Shown here piece by piece: positions 9,801 to 18,344 of a stretch of DNA of 64,000 nt. The notes under the pieces are model-generated. The model was not told the DNA's origin and did not search any database. It saw only the letters and a program-made list of their open reading frames with translations. The position numbers were made by a program, and so were the translations under genes. Source of the DNA: Paenibacillus graminis (GTDB lineage: Bacteria; Bacillota; Bacilli; Paenibacillales; Paenibacillaceae); the NCBI RefSeq assembly GCF_000758705.1, contig NZ_CP009287.1:2170001-2234000 (forward strand). Reading direction: 5' to 3'. The first letter of the stretch is position 1. Each line of letters opens with the position of its first letter.

Positions 9801-12800
9801 CGCTGGGGCAGGCACTGAAAGACGGCGATCCGGTGCTGGCGGTGTTGAAGGCCAGCGGGATCAATAATGACGGGCATTCCATCGGCGTAATGGCACCGAA
9901 TCCGGACGGGCAAAGGGAGCTGATAGAATCCCTGTACATCAGGCACAATCTCAGTCCGGCGGATGTGCAGTATGTAGAGGCCCACGGAACAGGTACCAAA
10001 ATCGGTGATCCGAGTGAAGTTAGAGCACTGGATAATGCCTTCAAGCGCTGGGGACTGCTGCAGCAGTCAGTTGCCATTGGATCGGTGAAATCCAATATTG
10101 GCCATCTATTGGGGGCGGCGGGTATTGCAGGCTTCATTAAAGTGGTGATGGCGCTGCAGAACAAGATCATGCCGCCGCAGATCAATGTCTCCGCTCCGAA
10201 CCCGATGCTGAAATTTGAGAAGACGCCGTTCTACCTGCTTACCGCAGCCCAGGAGTGGTCGGTGGCCGAAGGAACGGCCAGAAGAGCAGCTATCAATTCC
10301 TTTGGCTTCGGCGGCACCAACAGCCACATGGTGGTTGAAGAAGCGCCTGCACGGGCATCAACAAGTGAAGCAGAGCAACCGGTGCGGGCCAAGCATATCA
10401 TAGGGCTGTCCGCACAGACTGAGCCGGCGCTGCTGCAGAAGATGCTGGAGCTTGCGGCATTCCTGGAGCAGCACGGGGACTATCCGCTGGCAGATGTCTG
10501 CTACACCGAGAATGCCACGCGAACCGTATTGCCGCACCGCTTCCATGCCGTGACGGATTCGGTACCGGATCTGATCAGAAAGCTGCAAACCGGAGTCCCG
10601 GCCGCTGCCCCGGTTTCTCATTCACCCGCAATGGCCCTGATGTTCACCGGACAAGGATCGCAGTATGCAGGCATGGGCAGAGCGCTGTATGAAGGACTTC
10701 CCGCCTTCCGGAACAATATTGACGCCTGCTCCGCAGCGTTTGAGCCTTATCTGGACCTGAAGCTGACGGACCTCATCTATGGCGGGGAGGCCGATGATAA
10801 ACTGCTTGCCCAGACACAGCTTACCCAACCGGCCGTTTTTACACTGGACTATGCGTTTGGGCGTCTGCTGCTGGATGCGGGCGTCCAGCCTGCTTATATG
10901 CTGGGGCACAGCATCGGAGAATGGGCTGCCGCATGCCTTGCGGGCATTGTCAGTCTTGCCGATGCGGCGAGGCTGGTCGCCGCAAGAGGCAGGCTCATGA
11001 GCGGGCTTCCGGCTGCCGGAGCCATGGCCGCCATATTCACTTCAGGCAGCGCGCTGGAAGAATTGCTGCAGCCTTTTGACGGTTCCTTATGGGTTGCCGG
11101 ATACAACATTACGCATCAGGTGGTCTCCGGCAGCAGCGAGGCGGTCGACGAATTCTTATCCGTACTGCAGGGCAAGGGGATCAGGGCCAAACGGCTGAAT
11201 GTGTCCCAGGCCTTCCACACTCCGCTGATGACCCCGATGCTGGAGGCGTTCAGGAAGGAGCTGGAGGCCACTGTATTCCATGCGCCGCTGATTCCGGTGA
11301 TCTCCAATGTCACTGCCGAAGTGATCGAAGGTCCGACTGCGGCAGAGTACTGGATGCGGCATATCCTGGAAGCTGTCCGTTTTGAACAGAGCCTTGCTTA
11401 CGCGCTGGACCAGGAGGTCTCGGTTCTGATTGAATGCGGACCCGACGCGATCCTCGCCGGAATGGCGGGGGGGCTGCGTCACCCGGTCAAGCCGCAGGTG
11501 CTTCATGCGCTTAGCCGCAAGAAGGATCCATGGGACACCTGGCTTGGCCTGCTCGGCCAGCTGCATTGCCTTGGCGCCAGGCTGGACTGGGCGGCTGTGG
11601 AGCAAGGCGGACTTTTCCGTAAAGTACCACTGCCTGCCTATCCTTTTGAGCATACAATCTTTAAGCCCGATTTCGGAGATAACTCCGGCTCAGACTCTGC
11701 TGTAAATGCAAGGAAGTGGCTCCATGAATGGAAATGGAGACCTGAGCCGCTTGCGGAAGACAACAGTCTTGCGGCCGGGGCGGTGCTGGTGTGGAAGGGG
11801 GAAACGGAGTTCGGAAGGGAACTGGAGAGCGTGCTCGACACTGAGCGCAATCCGGTCTTTTATGTAAGCTTCGGCGATGAACCGCATTATGACGGGGACC
11901 GGAGCTTCACGATACGGATGGATAGGGAGGAGGATTACAGCGCCATGCTGCGCCAGCTGCCGGGCGCTGTCTCCGCCGTTATTCATTTGTCCAACTACGC
12001 GCGGGAGAAGCTGCGTACCCCAGAGCTGTTAACGGACATCCAGGCGGTGAACGATGGAATTTGGAGCCTTTATTTCCTGGGCCAGACGCTGGTGCTGCAG
12101 GGGCTGCGCGATGTGCGGCTTATTATTGTGACGAATAAGGCGTTCAGGCTGGAGGGGGATCAGGAAGCAGGGAATCCGGCGCAGACGGCAGCGGCTGCAG
12201 TGGGTCAGGTCATTGATTTGGAGCATGAAGGGATTCATGTCTCGGTGCTGGATATGAACAAGGATGAATATCTTACAGGCCAGGAATTTGCGGCCGCCCT
12301 GAACGCTTCACTGAAGCTGAGGAACGATGGGGAATCTGTCACTGCGATCCGCAGCGGTACCGCATATTTGCGGACCCTGGAACGGATGCCGGAGCAAGTA
12401 GCCGGAGAAGGGTTTGAACCATACAGCGGCGAAACCTACCTGATTACCGGCGGTACAGGGCTTGTCGGCAGCCGGATCGCCGAAGCGCTTGTCCGGCAGG
12501 CGCAGATCAACCTGGTGATTACCGGCCGTAGGCCGGTTCCGGCTGAACCCGGGCGTCTCCTTGAGCTGGAGAAGCTGGGGGCGCAGGTGATGTATGCGGC
12601 AGTGGATGTCACCAGCCGTACGCAAATGGAGGAATTATTGGACCGCATTCATGCCGTCTATGGACCGCTGCATGGTGTCATTCATGCAGCCGGCCGGATG
12701 GAATATGCTCCGCATAAGCTGCTGGCCCGCAGCCAGGACGAGATCGAACAGGTGCTGGCTCCCAAGTGGCAAGGCACGATTATTACGGACCTCGTCACCC

Positions 12801-15800
12801 GGCAGGAGCCGCTGCGATTTTTTGCAGCCTTGTCCTCTGTCTCGGCCTCCCGCAAAGCTTGGGCTTCCGGGCTTGGGGATTATGCCGCGGCGAATGCGTT
12901 CTTGAACGGCTACTGCATTTTCCGGGCCGGGGACCATGCGCCGGGACGCTCCTTATCCATTAACTACTCCCTCTGGAAGGATACGGGGGCCGGAACCGAT
13001 TACGGCAAACTGGTTGACCTCGCCCTTAAGGGACAAGGCTTGCAGCCGCTTGCCCATGAGGAAGCAGCGGCTGCTTTCCTGAGAGCCTTGTCCTCTACCG
13101 GGTCTGATATTGTTCATGTACTCGATCTGGTGGAGCCGAAGGCGCAAAAGGAATATTCCGCACTGCCTTCCAGGCAGCAGGAGCCTATGCGGGTGGCGGA
13201 GCGGCCGTTCACCCATCGCTCCACGAGAGAAATCAGAGATATTGTCTATCAGGCCATCGGTGAGGAATTGCGGATATCTATCCGCAATCTGGATGCGGGC
13301 ATGAATTTCACGGAGCTGGGTCTGGATTCAGTTGGAGCGACACGGGTGGTTGCCGACATTGGCGGCAAGCTTAATACAGAGCTTTACCCGACCCTGATTT
13401 TTGAATATCAGACGCCGGAAGCCCTGGCCTCGCATATTGCGGAGCAGCTGACCGAGGACTCAGCGGCTTATGCCGCTACAGCCCTGGAGACAGCGGGCGG
13501 AGCAGCTGAATCCGGCCCGGAAGAGCGGCAGGACATCGCCATCATCGGCATGGGTCTGCGCATACCGGGGGCGAACAGCCTGGAGGAATACTGGGAGCTG
13601 CTGCACAGCGGCAGAAGCGCTATCCGTGAAGTGGCTTCCGGCAGATGGTCGGATGACAAGCATGTGAACGAGGATGCAGGCGTGTTTCATACCTCCTATA
13701 CCGGCAAGGGCGGGTTCATCGACGCCCCGTATGATTTTGATCCGCTGTTCTTCGGCATGTCGCCCAAGGAAGCGGAGTCTGCAGATCCGCAGCAGAGGAT
13801 TTTCCTGCAGATTTGCTGGGAGGCCCTGCAGCAGGCGGGATACGGCGGGAAATACCGCACCCGCAAAATAGGAGTGTTCGCAGGCTGTGAGCAGAACACC
13901 TATATGGAGCATTTCGCTAATTACCGTTCCTATATGCTGATTAAGGAACGGTTGCTGGACAGTTCGGCCTTCACCGGCATGCTGCCTGCTGAGCGGCAGG
14001 AGATTCTCGCCCGAATCTCCGGCGTGCTGGAGCCTGCACGGCTGGTCGCCGATGTTGTTGCAGGGAACGGCCTGAATGAAGTGGCCGCGAGGGTCAGCCA
14101 TTGCCTCAACCTGAGCGGGCCGAGCCTGATCGTGAATTCCGCCTGCTCCTCTTCCCTGGTGGCCATCCATATGGCCTGCGAGAGCCTGCGGACCGGACAG
14201 TCGGAGATGGCGCTTGCCGGAGGGGTGAATCTGAACCTTAGCCCGACGCCGTTTGTGTCTCTGAGCCGGGTAACCGCGCTGTCTCCAACGGGCGAGTGCT
14301 ATCCGTTTGACCAGCGGGCGAACGGAATGGTTCTGGGGGAAGGGGCAGGCGCTGTGCTCCTGAAGCCGCTTCAAGCCGCGTTGCGGGACGGCGATCATAT
14401 CCATGCGGTGATCAAGGGCTCGGCAGTCAACAATGACGGGCGCTCCCAGGGAATCACTGCGCCAAGGCCGCAGGGTCAGGCCGAGGTGATCCGTGAAGCA
14501 TTTGTGCGGACCGGCATTCATCCGGAGACGGTATCCTATATTGAGACCCATGGCACAGCCACACCGCTGGGGGATCCGATTGAAATTGAAGGCATGACAC
14601 AGGCGTTCAGCAGCTTTACGGACAAGAAGCAGTTTTGCGGCATAGGCTCTGTAAAATCTTCTGTAGGGCATATGTTATCCGCCGCAGGGGTGACCAGCCT
14701 GATCAAAGTGGTGCTGTCTCTGAAGCATCAGATTCTTCCGCATACGGTAAATTACGAACAGCCTAATCCTAATATTGATTTCGAGCATTCCCCTTTTTAT
14801 GTCGTGGATAAGCATCCCCGGCGGTGGGAAGCCGCCGGAGACGCCCCGCTGCGGGCCAGCGTGAACGCCTTCGGATTTGGCGGAACCAATGCCCACGTTA
14901 TTCTGGAACAGGCGCCGCCGGAGGTAGTTGTTCAGGAGGATTCGCCGCAGCTTGCCCCGCAGCTTCTGCTGCTTACGGGCAGAAATGAACTTGGACTCAG
15001 ACAGGTTGCCGGCCGGCTCCGGGCCTATCTTGCGGATAATCAGGAACTTAGCGCCGCTGCCGTCTGCCGTGCGATGAACCGTTCGCAGAAGGAGTTGCCG
15101 GTCAAGGCAGCGGCTGTCGTAACCTCCAGGGAGCACCTGGCCGGCATTCTTTCGGCTGTCGAAGACGGCGAGCACCTGGCCGGAATCCTCAGAGGCCGGG
15201 CTAATCCGAACAGAACGACTCCGGTCCAATGGGTGCTTGACGGCGGAAGGACCTTGAGCGGCCAAGAATTGGATGCTGTCAGCTCGCGGTTCCCCGGCTT
15301 CGGCCTGGCTTACCGCGAGGTCATGGAGGCGGCCGGTGCAGCAAGCCAACAGATCGAATGCCTGGCCCTCCAGTTTGCGCTGGGCAAGCTGCTTCTCGAT
15401 ACTGGCATCCGTCCTTCAGCTATTCTGGCCGAAGGGGCCGGCATTCCCGCAGCCCTGGTGCTTACGGGACGAATTACGCTGCGCCAGGCTGCTCAGTTCA
15501 TTCAGGACAGACGGGAGCCGGCAAGAGATTCTTCGCCTCTCCCCGAAGGGCTTGTGAAGTGTGCGGTTGTTATTCCTTCGGGAACCGTTGATCAGCAGTC
15601 CATGGAAGGTCTTTGGCCGCTGATCGCAGAATCCATGGTGAACGCTCTGGAGCTTACAGACTATGAACATTCATTGGAAGCGGGCGATGCGCTGCTGTAC
15701 TGCGGCAGCCTCCGCCACCGGGGCAGCCTGCCCCTTGACGCCATCCGGGGAGTTCATGCCATCTGCCTGCCGCTTGAGGATGACCCTGCGGAGCATTTGC

Positions 15801-16015
15801 TGCGGGCCATGGCAGAGCTGTATGTGCTGGGTGTGCCGTTTGATCCGGCAGGACTGTCAGTTCCAGGCGGGCGAACCCTGCCTCTGCCGACGTATCCTTT
15901 TGAGTATGCGACCTATAAGGCGTCGTTCGAGGAAGAAATTCTCCTGCCGCAAGCATCAGGGACTCCATACGTTGATCCGAATTCCAGAAAAGGACTCAAA
16001 AAACTAGAGGTATAA
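6797..16015 (+). CDS. Modular PKS: FAAL-ACP-KS-AT-KR-ACP-KS-degenerate AT
   Basis: A 3072-residue type I polyketide synthase primed by a fatty acid. GTG 6797 is chosen because an AAGGAGGA site lies 7 bases upstream; the frame is open upstream but overlaps the MFS gene. Domains in order: fatty acyl-AMP ligase about 1-575 (FSSGSTSVPKG about 191); ACP1 with GGTSL, Ser about 661; KS1 about 728-1180 with TACSSS (Cys about 928), EAHGTGT and NIGHL; AT1 about 1278-1610 with GHSIGEW and AFHTP, malonyl-like; KR about 1880-2060 with GGTGLVG and DYAAAN; ACP2 with GLDSV, Ser about 2178; KS2 about 2246-2670 with SACSSS, ETHGTAT and SVGHM, all intact. A decayed AT-like region about 2800-3072 has AEGAGI where GHSxGE should be. 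There is no carrier domain or thioesterase after KS2, so the next step must occur in trans. The expected product is a beta-hydroxy fatty acyl chain passed to a further elongation. Confidence 0.93.
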   Translation: MSSSKRKKSETKLSILKGESITGRFTEMGNLANVLIHVSGNTDRGITFLQNDNSEFFLSYLALLEGATRRLGGLQEQGFAPGQYALILLEDSREFVLTFWACILGGIIPVPASYPASSKVINTSLSKLQAIWEVLERPLIISDHSIAEARDEMETTLGISGLRILEAAKLDTAGRDGTHMLAGAHTPAMIQFSSGSTSVPKGTILTHDNLLTNIESIITSSRMSEDDRSLGWMPYHHDMGLIGFHLSTVACGINQFNMTPMKFVKRPTLWLDMIDKHRITFTGCPNFGLRLVSSRVKEEQLKSWDLSSLRLLYNGAEPISVKTMREFMDKFVHSGLKRSAMYPVYGMAEACLAVSFPRPGEEPLVHSVSRERLVGESRIEAIGENNRHASLIADEGYPVTGMEIRIVDEASGAVVPQGTVGEIQIRGRNVTSGYINNPEATARSYQDGWLKTGDTGVVLNGRLSVIGRIKDIIFVNGQNFFAHDIEAVMEELDGVEPGKIAVCGWHDEQEGQERVGIFSTVRLKEQEIKPFYAKILRHVNEVIGIAVDYVSLIRSIPKTTSGKVQRFVLVEAFRKGEFQDKSYSAAYFAEETKEAHSLEAPSLEAPSLEVPSLEVPSLKALFPVAAPGAFLDKIRGVWAEVLGRPAAAIPYNQSFMSMGGTSLKAIQILGALEDELRIELNHDLLIKCRTIEEMDSYLARRVNTGGNPPSSGERQSAAVQDTNSGDADIAVIAMACRFPGASSPEEFWNNLLQGKDSIREVPRDRWNIDDYYSPAPEFGKIYCRNGGFLDNPYGFDAALFGISGDEAAVMDPQQRIVMELVYELIERAGYSRQQMNGRDVGLFVGAGGNSYFEYHLNTLNRMNLQSFDSFSMLTSVQQERIMEEWKRKLGVTGTHPNLLVDNIVNMIPARTSQEFNFKGPSMVVDTACSSSLVTLHLAAASIRRGECGSAIAGGIHLMLTPASYQYFSSAEALSPTGRSSVFAADADGFVPGEGAGLVMLKPLGQALKDGDPVLAVLKASGINNDGHSIGVMAPNPDGQRELIESLYIRHNLSPADVQYVEAHGTGTKIGDPSEVRALDNAFKRWGLLQQSVAIGSVKSNIGHLLGAAGIAGFIKVVMALQNKIMPPQINVSAPNPMLKFEKTPFYLLTAAQEWSVAEGTARRAAINSFGFGGTNSHMVVEEAPARASTSEAEQPVRAKHIIGLSAQTEPALLQKMLELAAFLEQHGDYPLADVCYTENATRTVLPHRFHAVTDSVPDLIRKLQTGVPAAAPVSHSPAMALMFTGQGSQYAGMGRALYEGLPAFRNNIDACSAAFEPYLDLKLTDLIYGGEADDKLLAQTQLTQPAVFTLDYAFGRLLLDAGVQPAYMLGHSIGEWAAACLAGIVSLADAARLVAARGRLMSGLPAAGAMAAIFTSGSALEELLQPFDGSLWVAGYNITHQVVSGSSEAVDEFLSVLQGKGIRAKRLNVSQAFHTPLMTPMLEAFRKELEATVFHAPLIPVISNVTAEVIEGPTAAEYWMRHILEAVRFEQSLAYALDQEVSVLIECGPDAILAGMAGGLRHPVKPQVLHALSRKKDPWDTWLGLLGQLHCLGARLDWAAVEQGGLFRKVPLPAYPFEHTIFKPDFGDNSGSDSAVNARKWLHEWKWRPEPLAEDNSLAAGAVLVWKGETEFGRELESVLDTERNPVFYVSFGDEPHYDGDRSFTIRMDREEDYSAMLRQLPGAVSAVIHLSNYAREKLRTPELLTDIQAVNDGIWSLYFLGQTLVLQGLRDVRLIIVTNKAFRLEGDQEAGNPAQTAAAAVGQVIDLEHEGIHVSVLDMNKDEYLTGQEFAAALNASLKLRNDGESVTAIRSGTAYLRTLERMPEQVAGEGFEPYSGETYLITGGTGLVGSRIAEALVRQAQINLVITGRRPVPAEPGRLLELEKLGAQVMYAAVDVTSRTQMEELLDRIHAVYGPLHGVIHAAGRMEYAPHKLLARSQDEIEQVLAPKWQGTIITDLVTRQEPLRFFAALSSVSASRKAWASGLGDYAAANAFLNGYCIFRAGDHAPGRSLSINYSLWKDTGAGTDYGKLVDLALKGQGLQPLAHEEAAAAFLRALSSTGSDIVHVLDLVEPKAQKEYSALPSRQQEPMRVAERPFTHRSTREIRDIVYQAIGEELRISIRNLDAGMNFTELGLDSVGATRVVADIGGKLNTELYPTLIFEYQTPEALASHIAEQLTEDSAAYAATALETAGGAAESGPEERQDIAIIGMGLRIPGANSLEEYWELLHSGRSAIREVASGRWSDDKHVNEDAGVFHTSYTGKGGFIDAPYDFDPLFFGMSPKEAESADPQQRIFLQICWEALQQAGYGGKYRTRKIGVFAGCEQNTYMEHFANYRSYMLIKERLLDSSAFTGMLPAERQEILARISGVLEPARLVADVVAGNGLNEVAARVSHCLNLSGPSLIVNSACSSSLVAIHMACESLRTGQSEMALAGGVNLNLSPTPFVSLSRVTALSPTGECYPFDQRANGMVLGEGAGAVLLKPLQAALRDGDHIHAVIKGSAVNNDGRSQGITAPRPQGQAEVIREAFVRTGIHPETVSYIETHGTATPLGDPIEIEGMTQAFSSFTDKKQFCGIGSVKSSVGHMLSAAGVTSLIKVVLSLKHQILPHTVNYEQPNPNIDFEHSPFYVVDKHPRRWEAAGDAPLRASVNAFGFGGTNAHVILEQAPPEVVVQEDSPQLAPQLLLLTGRNELGLRQVAGRLRAYLADNQELSAAAVCRAMNRSQKELPVKAAAVVTSREHLAGILSAVEDGEHLAGILRGRANPNRTTPVQWVLDGGRTLSGQELDAVSSRFPGFGLAYREVMEAAGAASQQIECLALQFALGKLLLDTGIRPSAILAEGAGIPAALVLTGRITLRQAAQFIQDRREPARDSSPLPEGLVKCAVVIPSGTVDQQSMEGLWPLIAESMVNALELTDYEHSLEAGDALLYCGSLRHRGSLPLDAIRGVHAICLPLEDDPAEHLLRAMAELYVLGVPFDPAGLSVPGGRTLPLPTYPFEYATYKASFEEEILLPQASGTPYVDPNSRKGLKKLEV

Positions 16016-16026
16016 AGGAGAGGGCC

Positions 16027-17217
16027 ATGAGCAAGCGCGCCAAAATATCTATGATTATACTACTATCTGTTGTTATTCTGCTCATCCTGCTTGCCGGAGC
16101 GGTATTCACGGCGAGCGGCGTATTTAAGAAAGCCAAGTACCTGGACCCCTGGAAACGTGATTACGTTGACCAATTCGAAGATCCGAGAGTGAAGCTGGCG
16201 GCCTTTGGCTTACTTGCTCCCAACGGACACAATATGCAGCCCTGGAAGATTCGACTCGACAAGCAAAATCCGCTTAAGTTCTCTTTGTACGCAGACAATA
16301 CACGCCTCGCGCTGGAATCCGATCCTGTGGCCCGGCAAACCATGGTTTCACAAGGCACCTTTCTGGAATATATGAAGGTTGCCGGAGAACAGTTGGGCTA
16401 TCGGGCGGCGATCAGGCTTTTTCCGGAAGGGGAATACGATGAGCAGAAGCTTAGCGAGAGTATGGACCAGAAGCCTGTAGCGGAAGTAACGCTGTCCAAG
16501 GCACAGCCTGCGGCTAATCCGTTGTTTGATTATATGTTTTTGCCGGATACCAACCGGATGGCCTATAAACCCGACCCGTTGACTGCGGAGCAGCGTAAGC
16601 GTCTGGAGCAGACCAATACGGATGAGGTTTTGAAGTTAACCTTCACGGATGCTCCGGCGGACATTAAAAAGCTGGGAGAATACGGTGTAGAGGGTACAGA
16701 TATTGAAACCGGGCTTAAGCGCATGAATGACGAGTCGGCAGACATTTTCCGTTCGAATGAGAATCAGAAGAACAAATACCGGTACGGTTTTTCGTTTGAG
16801 GGGCAAGGAACCACGGGTATGAAAAAGCATCTGCTGCAAGGCATGATTACGATCATCCCATCCTTTAATAATGAGGAGGCTTCGACAAAGCTGGCTGTCG
16901 ATGCGGCCCGGACGGCAGCCGAACATTCACCGGCCTATGCATTGATTCTCAGTAAGGACAACAGCCGCACAAGCCAGGTAAAAGCAGGTATGCTCTACAG
17001 CCGGCTCCTTCTGGCCGGACATGAACAGGGACTGGTGATGCAGCCGCTGAGCCAGGTGCTGGAGGAGTATCCGGAGATGAAGGCGCCGTATACCCGGATC
17101 CATCAGGAGTATGCTCCGGGCGGTGAAACGATCCAGTTCCTGATCCGCTTGGGCCAGCCGACCCAGGATACGCCGCTGAGCATGAGAAGAGAGGTTACCG
17201 ACCTGATTGCAGACTGA
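16027..17217 (+). CDS. Membrane-anchored nitroreductase-family oxidoreductase (Acg-like)
   Basis: A 396-residue protein with one N-terminal membrane segment (about residues 8-29), followed by a nitroreductase-fold domain. The sequence NGHNMQPWKI near residue 75 matches the (S/G)xHNxQPW motif of the Acg-like branch of FMN-dependent nitroreductases. Paired arginines and an RLGQP-like C-terminal segment also fit that branch. The family uses FMN and NAD(P)H to reduce or oxidise small organic molecules; several members are poorly characterised. The ATG follows AAAGGAGAGGGCC and lies 11 bases after the PKS stop, so the gene is the last cistron of the biosynthetic operon. It could oxidise or reduce the lipid product at the inner face of the membrane, but this is inference. 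A strong terminator follows at 17362. Confidence 0.78.
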   Translation: MSKRAKISMIILLSVVILLILLAGAVFTASGVFKKAKYLDPWKRDYVDQFEDPRVKLAAFGLLAPNGHNMQPWKIRLDKQNPLKFSLYADNTRLALESDPVARQTMVSQGTFLEYMKVAGEQLGYRAAIRLFPEGEYDEQKLSESMDQKPVAEVTLSKAQPAANPLFDYMFLPDTNRMAYKPDPLTAEQRKRLEQTNTDEVLKLTFTDAPADIKKLGEYGVEGTDIETGLKRMNDESADIFRSNENQKNKYRYGFSFEGQGTTGMKKHLLQGMITIIPSFNNEEASTKLAVDAARTAAEHSPAYALILSKDNSRTSQVKAGMLYSRLLLAGHEQGLVMQPLSQVLEEYPEMKAPYTRIHQEYAPGGETIQFLIRLGQPTQDTPLSMRREVTDLIAD

Positions 17218-17361
17218 GCGGGGCACACTTTCGCTTCTCAGTTCATAATCAAGGAACTTTAGAGCACCGTTTCCCCTTCAGGGGCGTAAGCAGTCATGGC
17301 AGGGGGAACGGCATTGCCAACCGAATAAACCAGAATCATTGACCATCGACTGGTCCGACGG

Positions 17362-17404
17362 AAACACAATAGAAGCCAGAAACAGCTGGCTTTTATTGTG
17401 TTTT
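17362..17404 (+). terminator. Intrinsic terminator after the biosynthetic operon
   Basis: An 18-bp stem (17362-17379 against 17386-17403) with a 6-base loop and one G-U pair. Its 3' arm ends in a T-run. It lies 145 bases after the nitroreductase stop. Nothing else in this gap suggests another gene, so it probably ends the NRPS/PKS transcript. The arms also begin with A-rich sequence, so it may work in both directions. Confidence 0.85.
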
Positions 17405-17470
17405 CTGTTGTAGATAAGGTGTGAAGGGGATGAGAGTCTTTTTGTTTGATTTGTCTAAAGGACGAATGTG

Positions 17471-17920
17471 GACTGGAAACAACGGCAGAAATGCCGTTGT
17501 TAAGCGCCCCAGTGGCGGAGTGCCCGGAAACAACGGCAGAAATGCCGTTGTTAAGCGCCCCAGTGGCGGAGTGCCCGGAAACAACGGCAGAAATGCCGTT
17601 GTTAAGCGCCCCAGTGGCGGTGTGCCCGGAAACAACGGCAGAAATGCCGTTGTTGAAGCGCCCCAGTGGCGGAGTGCCCGGAAACAACGGCAGAAATGCC
17701 GTTGTTGAGAAGCTGAAGGCTGGTGTGCCTGGAAACAACGGCAGAAATGCCGTTGTTGAAGCGCCAAAGGGTGGTTTGCCTGGAAACAACGGCAGAAATG
17801 CTGTTGTTGAAGCGCCAAAGGGTGGTTTGCCTGGAAACAACGGCAGAAATGCTGTTGTTGAAGCGCCACAGGTCAGTTTGCCTGGAAGCAACGCAGAAAT
17901 GCCGTTGCTGATGAGCTGAA
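17471..17920. repeat. Nine tandem 51-bp units, each with a 10-bp hairpin capped by GAAA
   Basis: Core hairpins start at 17478, 17529, 17580, 17631, 17683, 17734, 17785, 17836 and 17887. The period is 51 bp, except one step of 52. Each core is arm AACAACGGCA, loop GAAA, arm TGCCGTTGTT. Units 7 and 8 carry C to T in the 3' arm, which keeps a G-U pair. Unit 9 changes both arms together (AGCAAC against GTTGCT), an A-U to G-C compensatory change, and has lost one G. The spacers split into a group with CGCCCCAGTGGCG, itself able to pair, and a later group with CGCCAAAGGGTGG. Because 51 is a multiple of three, several frames stay open on both strands, but no coding signal accompanies them. Confidence 0.93.
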
Positions 17921-18344
17921 AGCTGGTTGCTTCAAGGGAACAATCCAGCCGGCGGACTCGGAAATTCAATTTCTGCTTATAGTTGCTTCCTCTAGGGTGA
18001 GGTGTGGCGGCAGGGATGTCTATTGCACTTTTTACGCAGCTTACTCTTAAATAAGCTTAAAAACTAAATCTATTGTATTCTATGCAGCAGATTATGCATG
18101 AAATACAATTGATTGCGCTTACCGGAGTTAGTGGTGAGGCCTTCTGATCTTATAGTATTCCATGACATCCTCCTGCTCATTTAACAGATTAGGAAGCGCA
18201 TTAGCGTAATGTGGAAAACCGTCTCCGGGGACCGCAATATGGCTAACGGCTATTGCTATTACAGTGATGTGCAGCCAAGCCCGGTTCCAAGATCAATGGA
18301 TTGATCCTGAAAAGCCGGAGACCTTCAACAGGTGAAATAAGACA
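17921..18344. other. Intergenic stretch, no gene recognised
   Basis: This stretch lies between the hairpin array and the GH39 remnant. It is AT-rich around 18040-18110 and contains the imperfect inverted repeat listed separately. A short open stretch ends in QWIDPEKPETFNR just before 18334, but it has no credible start or family match that I recognise. It may be debris of a sugar-hydrolase gene, given the remnant next to it. Confidence 0.5.
18072..18109. repeat. Imperfect inverted repeat
   Basis: Arms ATTGTATT and AATACAAT enclose an inner pair ATGCA/TGCAT. The spacing and AT-richness suggest an operator or a weak hairpin. It stands alone, with no intact gene immediately on either side. Confidence 0.4.

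Noticed and set aside
13460..14671. 403-aa open frame opposite the second ketosynthase
   Set aside because: It is antisense to an intact KS domain with all catalytic residues, and its composition is typical of a GC-rich shadow frame.
6797..16015. Trans-AT polyketide synthase
   Set aside because: The first module has an integral AT with GHSxGE and the AFH motif, so the system is at least partly cis-AT. Only the terminal AT is defective.
17471..17920. CRISPR array
   Set aside because: The units are continuous 51-bp repeats without unique spacers, and no cas genes are near.
17259..17969. Long open frames on both strands across the 51-bp array (236 aa minus, 157 aa plus)
   Set aside because: The repeat period is a multiple of three, so any stop-free unit stays open. 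There is no ribosome site, the products are pure repeats, and the variation preserves DNA/RNA pairing rather than codons.
17921..18344. Insertion-sequence remnant at the boundary of the biosynthetic operon
   Set aside because: I found no transposase-like frame, terminal inverted repeats of IS length or target duplication. The 18072-18109 inverted repeat is too short and imperfect.
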